NCBI GenBank assembly: GCA_963843385.1
Contig: CAWJJY010000007.1
Span: 806,001 to 870,000, forward strand
From: CAVOHU01 sp963843385
GTDB lineage: Bacteria; Acidobacteriota; Vicinamibacteria; Vicinamibacterales; JAKQTR01
Length of the DNA stretch: 64,000 nucleotides
Direction of reading: 5' to 3'
Shown: piece after piece, positions 8,863 through 18,179 of the stretch
How positions within the stretch are numbered: the stretch's first letter is position 1
Layout of the letters: each line of letters opens with the position of its first letter
Made by a program: the position numbers and the translations under genes
Notes under the pieces: generated by a model
Seen by the model: the letters and a program-made list of their open reading frames with translations, nothing else
Databases searched by the model: none
Told to the model about the DNA's origin: nothing

Positions 8863-11772
8863 TCACTGCTTGGCGGCCGAACGCTCCGTCCTCAGCGTCT
8901 CAAACCAGTTGAAGACCAGATGAATCTGCGTGGGCGGCGACGGCAGCTCCACCTTGTTGACCAGGAACCGCTGGCCGTCGGGCGATACGTCGAATGACTG
9001 CCCGTAGTGGTCGGGTACCGGAGACGGCCCCTCAAACAAGATCCTGGGCGGATCGGGGCGGAATCCGGACGTGGTGTCGACGCGCACGGCGTAGACTCGG
9101 GATGTCCAGCCTGGCGCTTGCCCGTATTGATAGTAAATCTCGCGGCCATCGCGCGACCAGACCGGCGCCAGGCCGCCTTCGGCCGACACCTTCCACCGCT
9201 CGTCGGTGAACGGGAACGCTTTCACGTAGACTTCCGGCTGCCCCGACTCCTCAGATACGTACGCCATCCACCTGCCATCACGGGAAAGTGAGGCGTGGAA
9301 CTCGTCGACACGTCCGCGCAGCAACGGACGGGGAGTGGCTCCGTGCTCAAGCGCCACTGCCCAGATGTCGAAACCTGTTTGAGGGTCGATGTCCTGTTGG
9401 TAGATTAGCTCCCGGCCGTTGGGAGTGAACGCCCTCGGCTGGTGGAAGTACGGCCCCGATGTCAGCTCCTCAGCTGGTCCGTTGGCGTCGGCGCGCTGCC
9501 AGAAGACGTGGCCATACCCCTTCTTGAACATGGTGAACGCGACCCGCGTGCCGTCTGGCGACCAGATCGGCCACCATGTCGTCGCTTCGTTCGACAGGCG
9601 CGTGGTGACGTTGCGGTCCAACTCGACGACGGCAACATGTGGCGACGCCATGTCCAGTGCCCAAGCGACACGTCTGCCGTTGGGGGAGAGCCGCGCACCG
9701 AACGCGCCTCGGCCGGATTGGGTGACAGCGGGAAGCTCACGACCCGCTCGATCGACCCAGACCGTTCTCTCTGTCGGCCTCGACCAGAGGTCGGACGGAA
9801 CGTAGGCGAGCAATCCGCTGCCGGATAGCGCGAGTGTCACCTTTTCAGCGAACAAAGGTACGGCCACGCGTTCATCCAGCGGGACCGGGTCTCCCAGCGG
9901 TTCAGCTCTGGCGGCGTCGAACGGGACGACCAGCATCCGGCGCCCTCGTCTGAAGACAAGGTGACCCGTCGGAACGTAGAGCGCACCGCTGGCCCCTTCG
10001 AGCACCGTCCGACTCTTGCCGCCATTGACGGACTGGGCCACGACACGCGTTCCGTCATCCGTCGCATCACTAGTCGTGACCAGCAGCGTGCGGCCGTCAG
10101 GAAGGACCTCCGGCAATCCCAGCCACCATTCCCCGCGCGCTCGATCAGCCTCCATCACCAGTGAAGGAGGGGTGCCGCCTTTCGCGGGAATCCTGAACAG
10201 CCCCCACGTCCCGAGCCGATCGGCGGGATAGACGATGGTGTCGTCCAATCCCCAGGCTGGCGCGCCGGCCGTGTTCAGGTTGGACACGATCACCTCGGCT
10301 GGCCCCTTAGGCATCAGGACTCTCTTGAGCGCCCCGGCAACACTGAAGGCAAGCCACTTGCTGTCAGGCGAAAACCTCAAATAGAGCGCATCCTCGGTTT
10401 CTGGCACAGGCAACGCCTCGTCCACATCGAGCGCGCGGAGTAGGATTCGCCGGCGGCCGTCGACCTGTCCGATGTAGGCAATCAATCGACCATCCGGTGA
10501 CACCGCCACCGATGCGTTGAACGCATCGAGGCCAGCGCTGATCTCGGCGCGAACCACGTGCGCTTCCGGCGAGACAGGGCCTCTCCACGGCGCCCCCAGC
10601 CAAGTGAGTCCAGCAATGCCCGCCGCCGCCACCCCCAGCACCACGGCCGTCCAGGCGACTATGGCTCGGCGGCCCACGCGGCGTCGTCGGCCGATGCCAT
10701 CAGGCTCCGAGGCGGTCAGCAGGGTGCGCACCCACCCCAATTGCTGCCCGACGTCTGCCGCGGATTGCCAGCGCGCATCAGGGTCCTTCGCGATGCACGA
10801 TCGCACCACGTGCTCGAGTCCCGGCGGAGTCTGCGGCACCCGCAGCGCCAGCGGCGGCGGTTCGGTGGTCATGATGGCCGAGATGAGGCTCGCCGAGCTC
10901 CCGCCCTCGAATGGGGCGCGCCCGGCAACCAGTTCGAAGAGCACGCAGCCCATCGCCCAGATGTCGGACCGCGCGTCCGCCTCCCGGCCGTCCAGTTGCT
11001 CGGGGGCCATGTAGGGCAGAGTGCCGAGAATCGTCCCTTCCGCCGTGGCCGATTCCTCGTTCGTCGTGACCCGCGAGAGAAGGCCTGACACGAGTCCGGA
11101 TGCGCGCAGCTTTGCCAGGCCGAAGTCGAGCAACTTCGCGCCCGTCTTCGTCAGCATCACGTTGCCGGGCTTCAGATCGCGGTGGACGACGCCGGCGCGG
11201 TGCGCGGCGGCGAGCGCCTCGGCGACGTCGATTCCCACGCCGAGCGCCTGCCCAAGCGGAAGAGCTCCTCTCCGCAGCCGTGCGGCCAGCGACTCACCTT
11301 CGAGCAATTCCATCACCAAGAACATCGAGCCGTCGTGGTCGCCGACGTCGTGCAGCGTGCAGATGTGGGGGTGATTGAGGCTGGCAATCGTCTTTGCCTC
11401 GCGCTGGAAACGCGCGCGGCGCTTCGGGTCCGCCGTCACCGCGGACGGCAGCACTTTGATGGCGACCGCGCGATCGAGTCGCGTGTCGCGGGCTTTGTAG
11501 ACTTCGCCCATCCCACCGGCGCCGATCAGGTCGTCGATCTCGTAGGGCCCAAGCCTCGTCCCCGGCGGTAGGGGCGCAGCACCCGCGGCCCACGGGGGCG
11601 CCTCGAGGAACTCGCCGGCCTCGGACCGCGCAGCGAGTATTGACTCGACCTCCCGGCGCAGCGCCGCATCCGCGCCGCAGGCCGCTTCGAGAAAGGCTGC
11701 GCGGTCCGGCGCGTCCTTCGACAGCGCCTCGAGACACAGCGACTCTACCCTTTCAAGGTCGTTGGGGCTCAT
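8863..11772 (-). CDS. Ser/Thr protein kinase with C-terminal TolB/WD40-like propeller (third of three)
   Basis: This is a 969-residue transmembrane receptor-like kinase. Residues 1-72 are a helical N-terminal region shared with the two upstream kinases. The kinase domain spans ~77-355 with the P-loop GAGGMGEV (84-91), Lys106 in AIKVLP, the catalytic loop HRDLKPGN (Asp199), DFGLA (Asp216) and APEQLDGREADARSD. A single membrane segment lies near 370-395 (VLGVAAAGIAGLTWL). The rest (~400-969) is a beta-propeller with repeated S-PDG-R and W-PDGT-VAF units as in TolB/WD40-like PD40 repeats. By topology the kinase is cytosolic and the propeller periplasmic. It is the last gene of a leftward run ECF sigma factor, kinase, kinase, kinase. 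Ligand and substrates are unknown. Confidence 0.9.
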   Translation of the reverse strand: MSPNDLERVESLCLEALSKDAPDRAAFLEAACGADAALRREVESILAARSEAGEFLEAPPWAAGAAPLPPGTRLGPYEIDDLIGAGGMGEVYKARDTRLDRAVAIKVLPSAVTADPKRRARFQREAKTIASLNHPHICTLHDVGDHDGSMFLVMELLEGESLAARLRRGALPLGQALGVGIDVAEALAAAHRAGVVHRDLKPGNVMLTKTGAKLLDFGLAKLRASGLVSGLLSRVTTNEESATAEGTILGTLPYMAPEQLDGREADARSDIWAMGCVLFELVAGRAPFEGGSSASLISAIMTTEPPPLALRVPQTPPGLEHVVRSCIAKDPDARWQSAADVGQQLGWVRTLLTASEPDGIGRRRRVGRRAIVAWTAVVLGVAAAGIAGLTWLGAPWRGPVSPEAHVVRAEISAGLDAFNASVAVSPDGRLIAYIGQVDGRRRILLRALDVDEALPVPETEDALYLRFSPDSKWLAFSVAGALKRVLMPKGPAEVIVSNLNTAGAPAWGLDDTIVYPADRLGTWGLFRIPAKGGTPPSLVMEADRARGEWWLGLPEVLPDGRTLLVTTSDATDDGTRVVAQSVNGGKSRTVLEGASGALYVPTGHLVFRRGRRMLVVPFDAARAEPLGDPVPLDERVAVPLFAEKVTLALSGSGLLAYVPSDLWSRPTERTVWVDRAGRELPAVTQSGRGAFGARLSPNGRRVAWALDMASPHVAVVELDRNVTTRLSNEATTWWPIWSPDGTRVAFTMFKKGYGHVFWQRADANGPAEELTSGPYFHQPRAFTPNGRELIYQQDIDPQTGFDIWAVALEHGATPRPLLRGRVDEFHASLSRDGRWMAYVSEESGQPEVYVKAFPFTDERWKVSAEGGLAPVWSRDGREIYYQYGQAPGWTSRVYAVRVDTTSGFRPDPPRILFEGPSPVPDHYGQSFDVSPDGQRFLVNKVELPSPPTQIHLVFNWFETLRTERSAAKQ
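11289..11772 (-). repeat. kinase 5' cassette, copy 3
   Basis: The first ~480 bases of this kinase gene are nearly identical to those at 17696-18179. The first ~330 bases are also nearly identical to 14707-15034. The identity holds at silent positions as well, so recent duplication or gene conversion is likely. Confidence 0.8.
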
Positions 11773-11854
11773 GCGGTGGACTCTCCGAACAGCTCGAAGT
11801 TCCCAATTCCTCCAGCCGGGTATTCACGGTCGGCGCGCGGCCCTCCCGCGTCGC

Positions 11855-14800
11855 CTACCCCACTTTGCCCAGGTAGCGATCCAGCCACGCGAGGTGTTCC
11901 TTCATCATGGCGGGGCGGTAGCCCGACAGGGCGTGGTCGGTCGGAAACAGCGCGTGCCTCTTGTCGGCAGCCCGCGTTCCCAGGGCATCGAACAACGGCT
12001 GCTGGCTTTCGAGAGGCGGCAGCACCGTGTCATAGAGGCCATTGATCATCAGCACCGGAATGGTCACCCGCCGTGCCCACCCCAGCACCTCCGGGTACGG
12101 CGAGCCGCCGCAGACAAGGGTGCAGGTCTTGATTCGGGGGTCCACCGCGCACGGCAACGGCGCGTAGTACGCGCCCGAGCTGAAGCCCATCATCGCGATT
12201 CGGCTGATGTCGATGTCCGGTCGCGTCGCGAGGTAGTCGATGGACCGGAAGACGTCTCTCGCACCCATGAGGGTCAGTTCCATGCTGTGCCAGATCTTGT
12301 CTCGTGCGTCGAAGATACCCTCCTTCCCGTCGAGGTATGTCCCTCGTCTTTCGAATGTGCCTTTGAGGATTGGGTAGATCACGGCGCGACCGGCCTTTAC
12401 GAGGTAGTCCCACGTGGCCGGGAAGGACAGGTTCCTCCCGTCATCGCTCGAAGGCGTGAACCAGTCGTTGGCGGGGCCCCAATAGACGACGGTCTGGTAG
12501 GGAGGCCTCGTCTGCTTGGGGAGGAAGAGGTACGCCACGACGCGATCGCCTTCGTATGCAGCCGCAAACGACACCTTTTCCATGCGCCACCACGGCGAGT
12601 CGTCGGCGACGAGTTCCGTCTTGGCGTTGAGCGCCGTCGTCGGGCCGGCGTTGGAGAGGAACCGCAGCCACGTCGCCCACGCCGCATCGTCCATGAGAGA
12701 GGCCCGGTCCGGTGCCGGCCGCGGTCTCCTCGAAATTGGCTGCTCGAGTTCGGCCGGCGCCGCGCCAGGCGTCCCCGACAACATGCAACGGAAGCCGTTC
12801 ATCGGAGCCCGGTCGAAAGGCGGACGAGGTTCGGGCATCAGGTAGAAATAGGTGGGACCGTCCGCTGCGCCGCCAAGGGTGAAGCGCAACTCGCCCGTCG
12901 CGTTTGAGCACCATTCTCTGGCGTTGCCCGCCATGTCGTAGAGTCCCTTGGTGTTCAGACTGTCCGTAGACGCGCCAACGTGCTCGATCTTCCCCGAGAA
13001 GTTGCTGCCCGGGATGACGTTCCCCGACGCGTATATCCCGCTGGCCACGTCCCAGTGGTAGACGGTGGGCAGCCGCTTACCGGCGAACGCCGCGTATGCC
13101 GAAGCCTCGTACCAGCTGACGCCGGTCACCGGGTACTCACCCTGCCCGTCAGGAAACGATCCCAGTTCCCATGTCGCCGGCCCCGGGCGTCCGGTCGGGT
13201 CTCGGAAGAGCGACATCGCCCCGTCCCAGGTGAGGAGCCTGCCGTCCTTCACGAACGTCTCCTTCCAGAACTCCGGCCGCTTGTAGCCTCCAGCGTCCAC
13301 GAACCGCTTGAAGTCCGCGTTTGTAACCTCGTAACGGTCCAAGAGGAATGGTTCGATCGTCGCGGATTGCGGACGCTGGTAGTTGAAGAAGTTCACGAAG
13401 AAGTCCGCCTGGTTGCCTGGCAGCGCGACCCGGACCATGCCAGAAGGTGCGCTGGCTATCCTCGGCAGATCGACAGGGAAGTACGCCGTCATCTCATCCG
13501 ACAGCGTGGCTTCAACCGTCTCGTAGCCCAGGTAATCGAAACGAAATGCCCACCAGCCCCTGGGAACTCGCATCGGTTCGCCGTTGGCGCTGCCCAGGTG
13601 AACCCACCCGGTGTTCTCATCTTTGTGGCCTCGAACGGCCACGTCTGCGCCCTTGGGGGTCACATTCATCCGGACTTCGGCGGCAATTCTTGGCCAGATG
13701 TCTCCGAGCAGCTGATTCCCGGCGATGCGGGCATCGACCTGTTGTGCGAGTTTGAATGCCAGAACATTCTCCTGTTGCTCGGCCAGTCTCAGGATCTCGG
13801 GGATCGCCGTCGTCCTGGCCCAGGTCATGTTCTGCCGCCGCCTGACCTGCTGGACTGAAAGAACGGTCCCCACCGTCAGGAGCAGCAGCAGCGGCACGAC
13901 CACGATGGGCCGCACCAACGCGCGCGCTCGGTCGCGGACCGACGTGGGAGTCACAGGCAGACTGGCGGCCTGCGCAGGCTGGTCAGTACGCACACGCACG
14001 TCGCGCAGCGCGGACGCGACATCGCGCGCGCGGGCGAAGCGATCGTCTGGCTGCTTCTGGAGGCACCGGCGAACGATGGCATCCAGTGCCGGCGGCACGG
14101 GCTCGGTGTCGCTCGAAAGCGGAGGCGGCTCGCTCGAGAGAATGGCGGCCATCGTGTCCACGGGGGTGTTTCCGTGAAAGGCCCGCTTCCCGGACGCCAT
14201 CTCGTACAGGAGGCAGCCAAGCGCGAAGATGTCCATCCTGGCGTCCGATGGCAAACCACGGATCTGCTCCGGGGCCATGTACCCGACCGTACCGAGCACG
14301 GCCCCGGCGCCCGTGGAGGGGAACGCCGCCCCGGCCGTCGCTGCCGAAGCGCTCTCGGGGTGGGTCACCTTGGCGATGCCAAAGTCCACGACCTTGACCC
14401 GTGCATCCGTCGTCAGGAAGACGTTCGACGGTTTGAGGTCGCGGTGGATGACGCCCTTGTCGTGCGCCGCCGCGAGTCCCGTCGCGATCTGCTCGCCCAT
14501 CTCGAGCGTGTGAGCGATCGTCAGCCCTCCGCGCCGGAGACGATCGGCCAGCGTCTCGCCCTCCAGCAGCTCCATCACGATGTAGGGACGTTCCTGGTGG
14601 CTGCCGAAGTCGTGGATGTCGAGGATATTAGGGTGGGAGAGCGCGGCGACAGCGCGCGCCTCCTGCTCGAACCGCCGGAGCCGGTCAGGATTTGTCGCCC
14701 ACTCGGCCGGCAGCACTTTGATGGCGACCGCGCGACCGAGTCGCGTGTCGCGGGCTTTGTAGACTTCGCCCATCCCACCGGCGCCGATCAGGGCGTCGAT

Positions 14801-15034
14801 CTCGTAGGGCCCAAGCCTCGTCCCCGGCTCTAGGGGCGCAGCGCCCGCGGCCCACGGGGGCGCCTCGAGGAACTCGCCGGCCTCGGACCGAGCAGCGAGT
14901 ATTGACTCGACCTCCCGTCGGAGCGCCGCATCCGCGCCGCAGGCCGCGTCGAGAAAGGCCGCGCGGTCCGGCGCGTCCTTCGACAGCGCCTGGAGGCACA
15001 GCGACTCGACCCTCTCACGGTCGTTGGGGCTCAT
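11855..15034 (-). CDS. Ser/Thr kinase fused to formylglycine-generating-enzyme-like domain and alpha/beta hydrolase (second of three)
   Basis: The 1059-residue chimeric protein starts with the shared N-terminal region and a kinase domain: GAGGMGEV at 84-91, HRDLKPSN with Asp199, DFGIA. A membrane segment follows near 370-400 (VVVPLLLLLTVGTVL). Next is an extracytoplasmic SUMF1/FGE-type domain, roughly 540-760, seen from FLLDRYEVTNADFKRFV, GEYPVTGVSWYEASAYAAF-GKRLPT and MAGNAREWCSN to the end PMNGFRCML. The last ~260 residues are a dienelactone-hydrolase-like alpha/beta hydrolase with nucleophile Ser in GFSSGAYY, Asp in NGLYDTVLP and His in PTDHALSG. The FGE Cys pair is not obvious, so this part may be a binding module. 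It lies 187 bases downstream of the first kinase and 82 bases upstream of the third. Confidence 0.88.
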   Translation of the reverse strand: MSPNDRERVESLCLQALSKDAPDRAAFLDAACGADAALRREVESILAARSEAGEFLEAPPWAAGAAPLEPGTRLGPYEIDALIGAGGMGEVYKARDTRLGRAVAIKVLPAEWATNPDRLRRFEQEARAVAALSHPNILDIHDFGSHQERPYIVMELLEGETLADRLRRGGLTIAHTLEMGEQIATGLAAAHDKGVIHRDLKPSNVFLTTDARVKVVDFGIAKVTHPESASAATAGAAFPSTGAGAVLGTVGYMAPEQIRGLPSDARMDIFALGCLLYEMASGKRAFHGNTPVDTMAAILSSEPPPLSSDTEPVPPALDAIVRRCLQKQPDDRFARARDVASALRDVRVRTDQPAQAASLPVTPTSVRDRARALVRPIVVVPLLLLLTVGTVLSVQQVRRRQNMTWARTTAIPEILRLAEQQENVLAFKLAQQVDARIAGNQLLGDIWPRIAAEVRMNVTPKGADVAVRGHKDENTGWVHLGSANGEPMRVPRGWWAFRFDYLGYETVEATLSDEMTAYFPVDLPRIASAPSGMVRVALPGNQADFFVNFFNYQRPQSATIEPFLLDRYEVTNADFKRFVDAGGYKRPEFWKETFVKDGRLLTWDGAMSLFRDPTGRPGPATWELGSFPDGQGEYPVTGVSWYEASAYAAFAGKRLPTVYHWDVASGIYASGNVIPGSNFSGKIEHVGASTDSLNTKGLYDMAGNAREWCSNATGELRFTLGGAADGPTYFYLMPEPRPPFDRAPMNGFRCMLSGTPGAAPAELEQPISRRPRPAPDRASLMDDAAWATWLRFLSNAGPTTALNAKTELVADDSPWWRMEKVSFAAAYEGDRVVAYLFLPKQTRPPYQTVVYWGPANDWFTPSSDDGRNLSFPATWDYLVKAGRAVIYPILKGTFERRGTYLDGKEGIFDARDKIWHSMELTLMGARDVFRSIDYLATRPDIDISRIAMMGFSSGAYYAPLPCAVDPRIKTCTLVCGGSPYPEVLGWARRVTIPVLMINGLYDTVLPPLESQQPLFDALGTRAADKRHALFPTDHALSGYRPAMMKEHLAWLDRYLGKVG
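14707..15034 (-). repeat. kinase 5' cassette, copy 2 (short)
   Basis: This copy is nearly identical to the other two kinase 5' ends for about 330 bases and then diverges abruptly inside the kinase N-lobe, just after the AIKVLP motif. The sharp edge suggests recombination or gene conversion of a cassette, not simple whole-gene duplication. Confidence 0.8.
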
Positions 15035-15221
15035 GCGATTGCCGCTCCTGCTTCGGATCGCAGGCCCGCGTTTTGCGGCGGCCTACGGTCACAATCCTCA
15101 AGCCACCTGCCTGCGTTCCTACCCTCCGCCTGGATGGCCGCGGTCCCCGGTCCTTGGAACTCTTGGCGTTCGGACTCAGCGCACCGGAATCAGAAGTCTG
15201 TCGAGACGGCGACGTCGATGT

Positions 15222-18179
15222 TCATCGGCGAGAGGGCACTTTCGCTTTCAACTCTTCGAACCAGTTCTGGATGAGCTGAATGCGGGTGACTCGCGGAGGC
15301 GACGGGGGGGCTTGCCGCATGACCGCGTAGAACCGCTGCCCGTCGGGTGCAACATCGAAGCATCGCGTCGGGATACAGGACAAGGGGAGTTCGCGCGAAT
15401 CGAATTCGAAGAGTACGCGCGGGCGACCGATGCGGGGCGAGGCCCCTGCCCCAAGCTCGACCACCATCATTCGCTGCCTTCCGGCCGAGTCGCGTGGACC
15501 CAAGAAGAAGAGCTCGCGCCCGTTCTGATGCCACGCCGGGCTTTGCCCTCCGTCGAGTGACACTTGCACCGCCGCTCCCGGCCCTGGAAACGGCCGGAGC
15601 CACACCTCAAACCGGGCTGCCACGTCAGAACCGAACGCCAGCCATCGGCCGTCGGGTGAGATCTCCGGCCACACCTCGGTGTCCCGAGTCTCGAACAAAG
15701 GCTGCACCGTGGCTTTGGCCGACCTGAGCGTCGCGATCATCACGTCGGTAGAACCGCTCTGAGTTGCCGCAATCGTTCGTCCATCCGGTGACCAGGAGGA
15801 CGGAGCCAAGCTGCCCACGGCAAGGATCTGCGGCAGTGTGCTCCCGTCGGCCAGTTGCGACGCGATCGATGACCGGCCATTCTTGCGCCATAAGAACGCA
15901 AGGCGCTGGCCATCAGGTGCCCAGATCGGCCAGGAGGCCTCACCCCCGCGAACTACCGGCGTCAGGTTCTCACGCGGGAGGTCGTAGATCCAGAGGCCTC
16001 CCTCGGTGAGTGTCCGAACAACCACGACGAGGCGCCTGCCGTCCGGGGAGAGCCGCACCGTTGGCCCATAGTTCCTCTCGGGCGCCGACAATCGTGAGAC
16101 CTGGCCCCTCCGGTCCACCGTAATCAGCGCCGATGGTCTCTCCGGCGGCACCGCGCCCGGCAGCCAGGCCAGCGTCCCTGTTGCCGAAATGGCGAATTGC
16201 CCCGCACCGGTGATGTCGGAAGCGTTGCCGGCGACGAGCGCTTGCGCCACCGCGTCGAGTAGAGCCACCTCCCGCCCGTTGGTTTCGAGCAGTCTCGGAT
16301 CGAACGCCACGGCCATCAACTGGCCCCGGCGCAGGAAAACCAAGTGCCCGGTGGCGACGTACCGTGCATCGGCGGCGTCGGTAAGCAGGAGCGTTCTCGT
16401 TCCCGTGGACAGATTCTGCGCGACGACTTCCTCGTCGCCCCAGGTCGTTTCGCGTTTTCGAACCGTGTACAAGATCGTGTGGTCGCCTGGCAGCACACAG
16501 GGAAGGCTATGCGACTGCTCCGATTCGCGTCGTGTCGTCACCACGGCCTGGGTCCCGCCTGGTGGAACGTGCCAGATGCGTCCGTTCCTCCCAAAGAAGA
16601 CCCGGCCTCGCGCGTCCCAGGCCAAGCCTTTGGGGGCAAGGGCGACGCCCGATACAAGGTTAGTGACCGGTCCTCCGCTGAGTGGCACATGCTTGATCGC
16701 ACCTTGAGCCCAGAAGGCGATGTCACGGCCGTCCGGCGAGACCGCGGGCACCTGTGCGCCCTCGGTACCCGTCAGAGGACGGGCCTCGGCGGCATCGAGC
16801 CGCCGCACGTAGAGCTGCTGTGCCCCGCCACGGCGGCCAACGAAGACGAGCGCCTGCCCGTCCGGGGTCCACGCGAGCGCCGTGAGGGAACCTCCGGGAG
16901 TGGGTAAGTAGAGAGACTGGTATCCACCGGCGTCCAGTGTCTCGGCCGGGAGCACCTCCAGGCTCACTCGCGAAACCGAGGGCCGAGGCGCGGGCGAGCG
17001 CAGCCGCCATATTGCGCCTGCGCCGATGGCCGCGCCGACGATGGCTGCCGTTCCCACGAACGCCGCCAGTCGGCCCCGTCGGAACTGTTGCGCAGCCCCG
17101 GTCACGGAGCCGCTTCCGCTCGCTTCATGCATCCACCGCAACTCGTCCGCGATGTCGTGCGCCGAGTCCCAGCGCGCGTCCGGGTCTTTCGCCAGGCAGC
17201 GGGTGACCACTCGCGCGAGCGCCGGCGGCGTCAGCGGTTGGAACGTCGCCAGCGGCTCCGGATCGCGCTCCAGGATGGCACCCATCAGGCTGACTGAACT
17301 CTCGCCCGTGAACGCCCGGCGCCCGGCTACCATCTCGTACAGGATTGCGCCGAGTGCCCACAGATCCGTGCGCGCGTCGGCGGACCTGCCCTCCAGTTGC
17401 TCCGGAGCCATGTAGGGAAGTGTGCCGACAATCATCCCCTCGCTCGTGACCAAACCCGACAGCGTGGGCGATGATGCCAGGTGCGTGGCGGCCGGCTGCT
17501 CGCCATGGCGCTTCAGTTTCGCCAAGCCGAAGTCGAGCAGTTTCGCGCCGGACTTGGTCAACATCACATTACCGGGCTTGAGATCGCGGTGGACGATCCC
17601 CTGCCGGTGCGCTGTCGACAAGGCGTCGGCAATCTGCGCGCTCACCTCGAGCGCACGGGTGAGCGGCAAGGGGCCCTTGGAAAGGCAGGCCGCCAGCGAC
17701 TCACCTTCGAGCAACTCCATCACCAGAAACATCGAGCCGTCGTGGTCGCCGACGTCGTGCAGTGTGCAGATGTGCGGGTGGTTGAGGCTGGCAATCGTCT
17801 TCGCCTCGCGCTGGAAACGCGCGCGGCGCTCCGGGTCCGCCGTCACCGCGGCCGGCAGCACTTTGATGGCGACCGCGCGATCGAGTCGCGTGTCGCGAGC
17901 CTTGTAGACCTCGCCCATGCCGCCTGCGCCAATGAGGGTCTCGATCTCGTAAGGCCCAACTCTCGTCCCCGAAGGTAACCGCGCTGCGCCCGCGGCCCAC
18001 GGGGGCGCCTCGAGGAACTCGCCGGCCTCGGACCGCGCAGCGAGTATTGACTCGACCTCCCGTCGGAGCGCTGCATCCGCGCCGCAGGAGGCGTCGAGAA
18101 AAGCCACGCGGTCCGGTGCCGTCTTCGACAGCGCCTTGAGACACAGCGACTCGACCCTTTCACGGTCGATGGGGCTCAT
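15222..18179 (-). CDS. Ser/Thr protein kinase with TolB/WD40-like propeller (first of three)
   Basis: The protein has 985 residues from the ATG at 18179, which overlaps the sigma-factor stop by 4 bases (ATGA); the frame stays open upstream, but that part belongs to the sigma gene in another frame. Architecture: shared helical N-terminus (1-72), kinase domain with GAGGMGEV (84-91), Lys106, HRDLKPGN with Asp199, DFGLAKL and APEQLEGRSADARTD. A single membrane segment lies near residues 390-410 (AAIVGAAIGAGAIWRL). The C-terminal ~560 residues form a beta-propeller with PDGQAL-FVGRR, SPDGRDIAFW, SPDGRRLVVVV and SPDGRWLAFGSD repeats. Coupling to the sigma factor suggests that the sigma factor and kinase are made together and act in one pathway, which is inferred, not shown. 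Confidence 0.9.
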   Translation of the reverse strand: MSPIDRERVESLCLKALSKTAPDRVAFLDASCGADAALRREVESILAARSEAGEFLEAPPWAAGAARLPSGTRVGPYEIETLIGAGGMGEVYKARDTRLDRAVAIKVLPAAVTADPERRARFQREAKTIASLNHPHICTLHDVGDHDGSMFLVMELLEGESLAACLSKGPLPLTRALEVSAQIADALSTAHRQGIVHRDLKPGNVMLTKSGAKLLDFGLAKLKRHGEQPAATHLASSPTLSGLVTSEGMIVGTLPYMAPEQLEGRSADARTDLWALGAILYEMVAGRRAFTGESSVSLMGAILERDPEPLATFQPLTPPALARVVTRCLAKDPDARWDSAHDIADELRWMHEASGSGSVTGAAQQFRRGRLAAFVGTAAIVGAAIGAGAIWRLRSPAPRPSVSRVSLEVLPAETLDAGGYQSLYLPTPGGSLTALAWTPDGQALVFVGRRGGAQQLYVRRLDAAEARPLTGTEGAQVPAVSPDGRDIAFWAQGAIKHVPLSGGPVTNLVSGVALAPKGLAWDARGRVFFGRNGRIWHVPPGGTQAVVTTRRESEQSHSLPCVLPGDHTILYTVRKRETTWGDEEVVAQNLSTGTRTLLLTDAADARYVATGHLVFLRRGQLMAVAFDPRLLETNGREVALLDAVAQALVAGNASDITGAGQFAISATGTLAWLPGAVPPERPSALITVDRRGQVSRLSAPERNYGPTVRLSPDGRRLVVVVRTLTEGGLWIYDLPRENLTPVVRGGEASWPIWAPDGQRLAFLWRKNGRSSIASQLADGSTLPQILAVGSLAPSSWSPDGRTIAATQSGSTDVMIATLRSAKATVQPLFETRDTEVWPEISPDGRWLAFGSDVAARFEVWLRPFPGPGAAVQVSLDGGQSPAWHQNGRELFFLGPRDSAGRQRMMVVELGAGASPRIGRPRVLFEFDSRELPLSCIPTRCFDVAPDGQRFYAVMRQAPPSPPRVTRIQLIQNWFEELKAKVPSRR
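17696..18179 (-). repeat. kinase 5' cassette, copy 1
   Basis: This partner of the repeat at 11289-11772 covers the N-terminal region and about half of the kinase N-lobe. The matching stretch begins at the GES codons after the MELLEGES motif in both genes and runs to the start codons. Confidence 0.8.
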
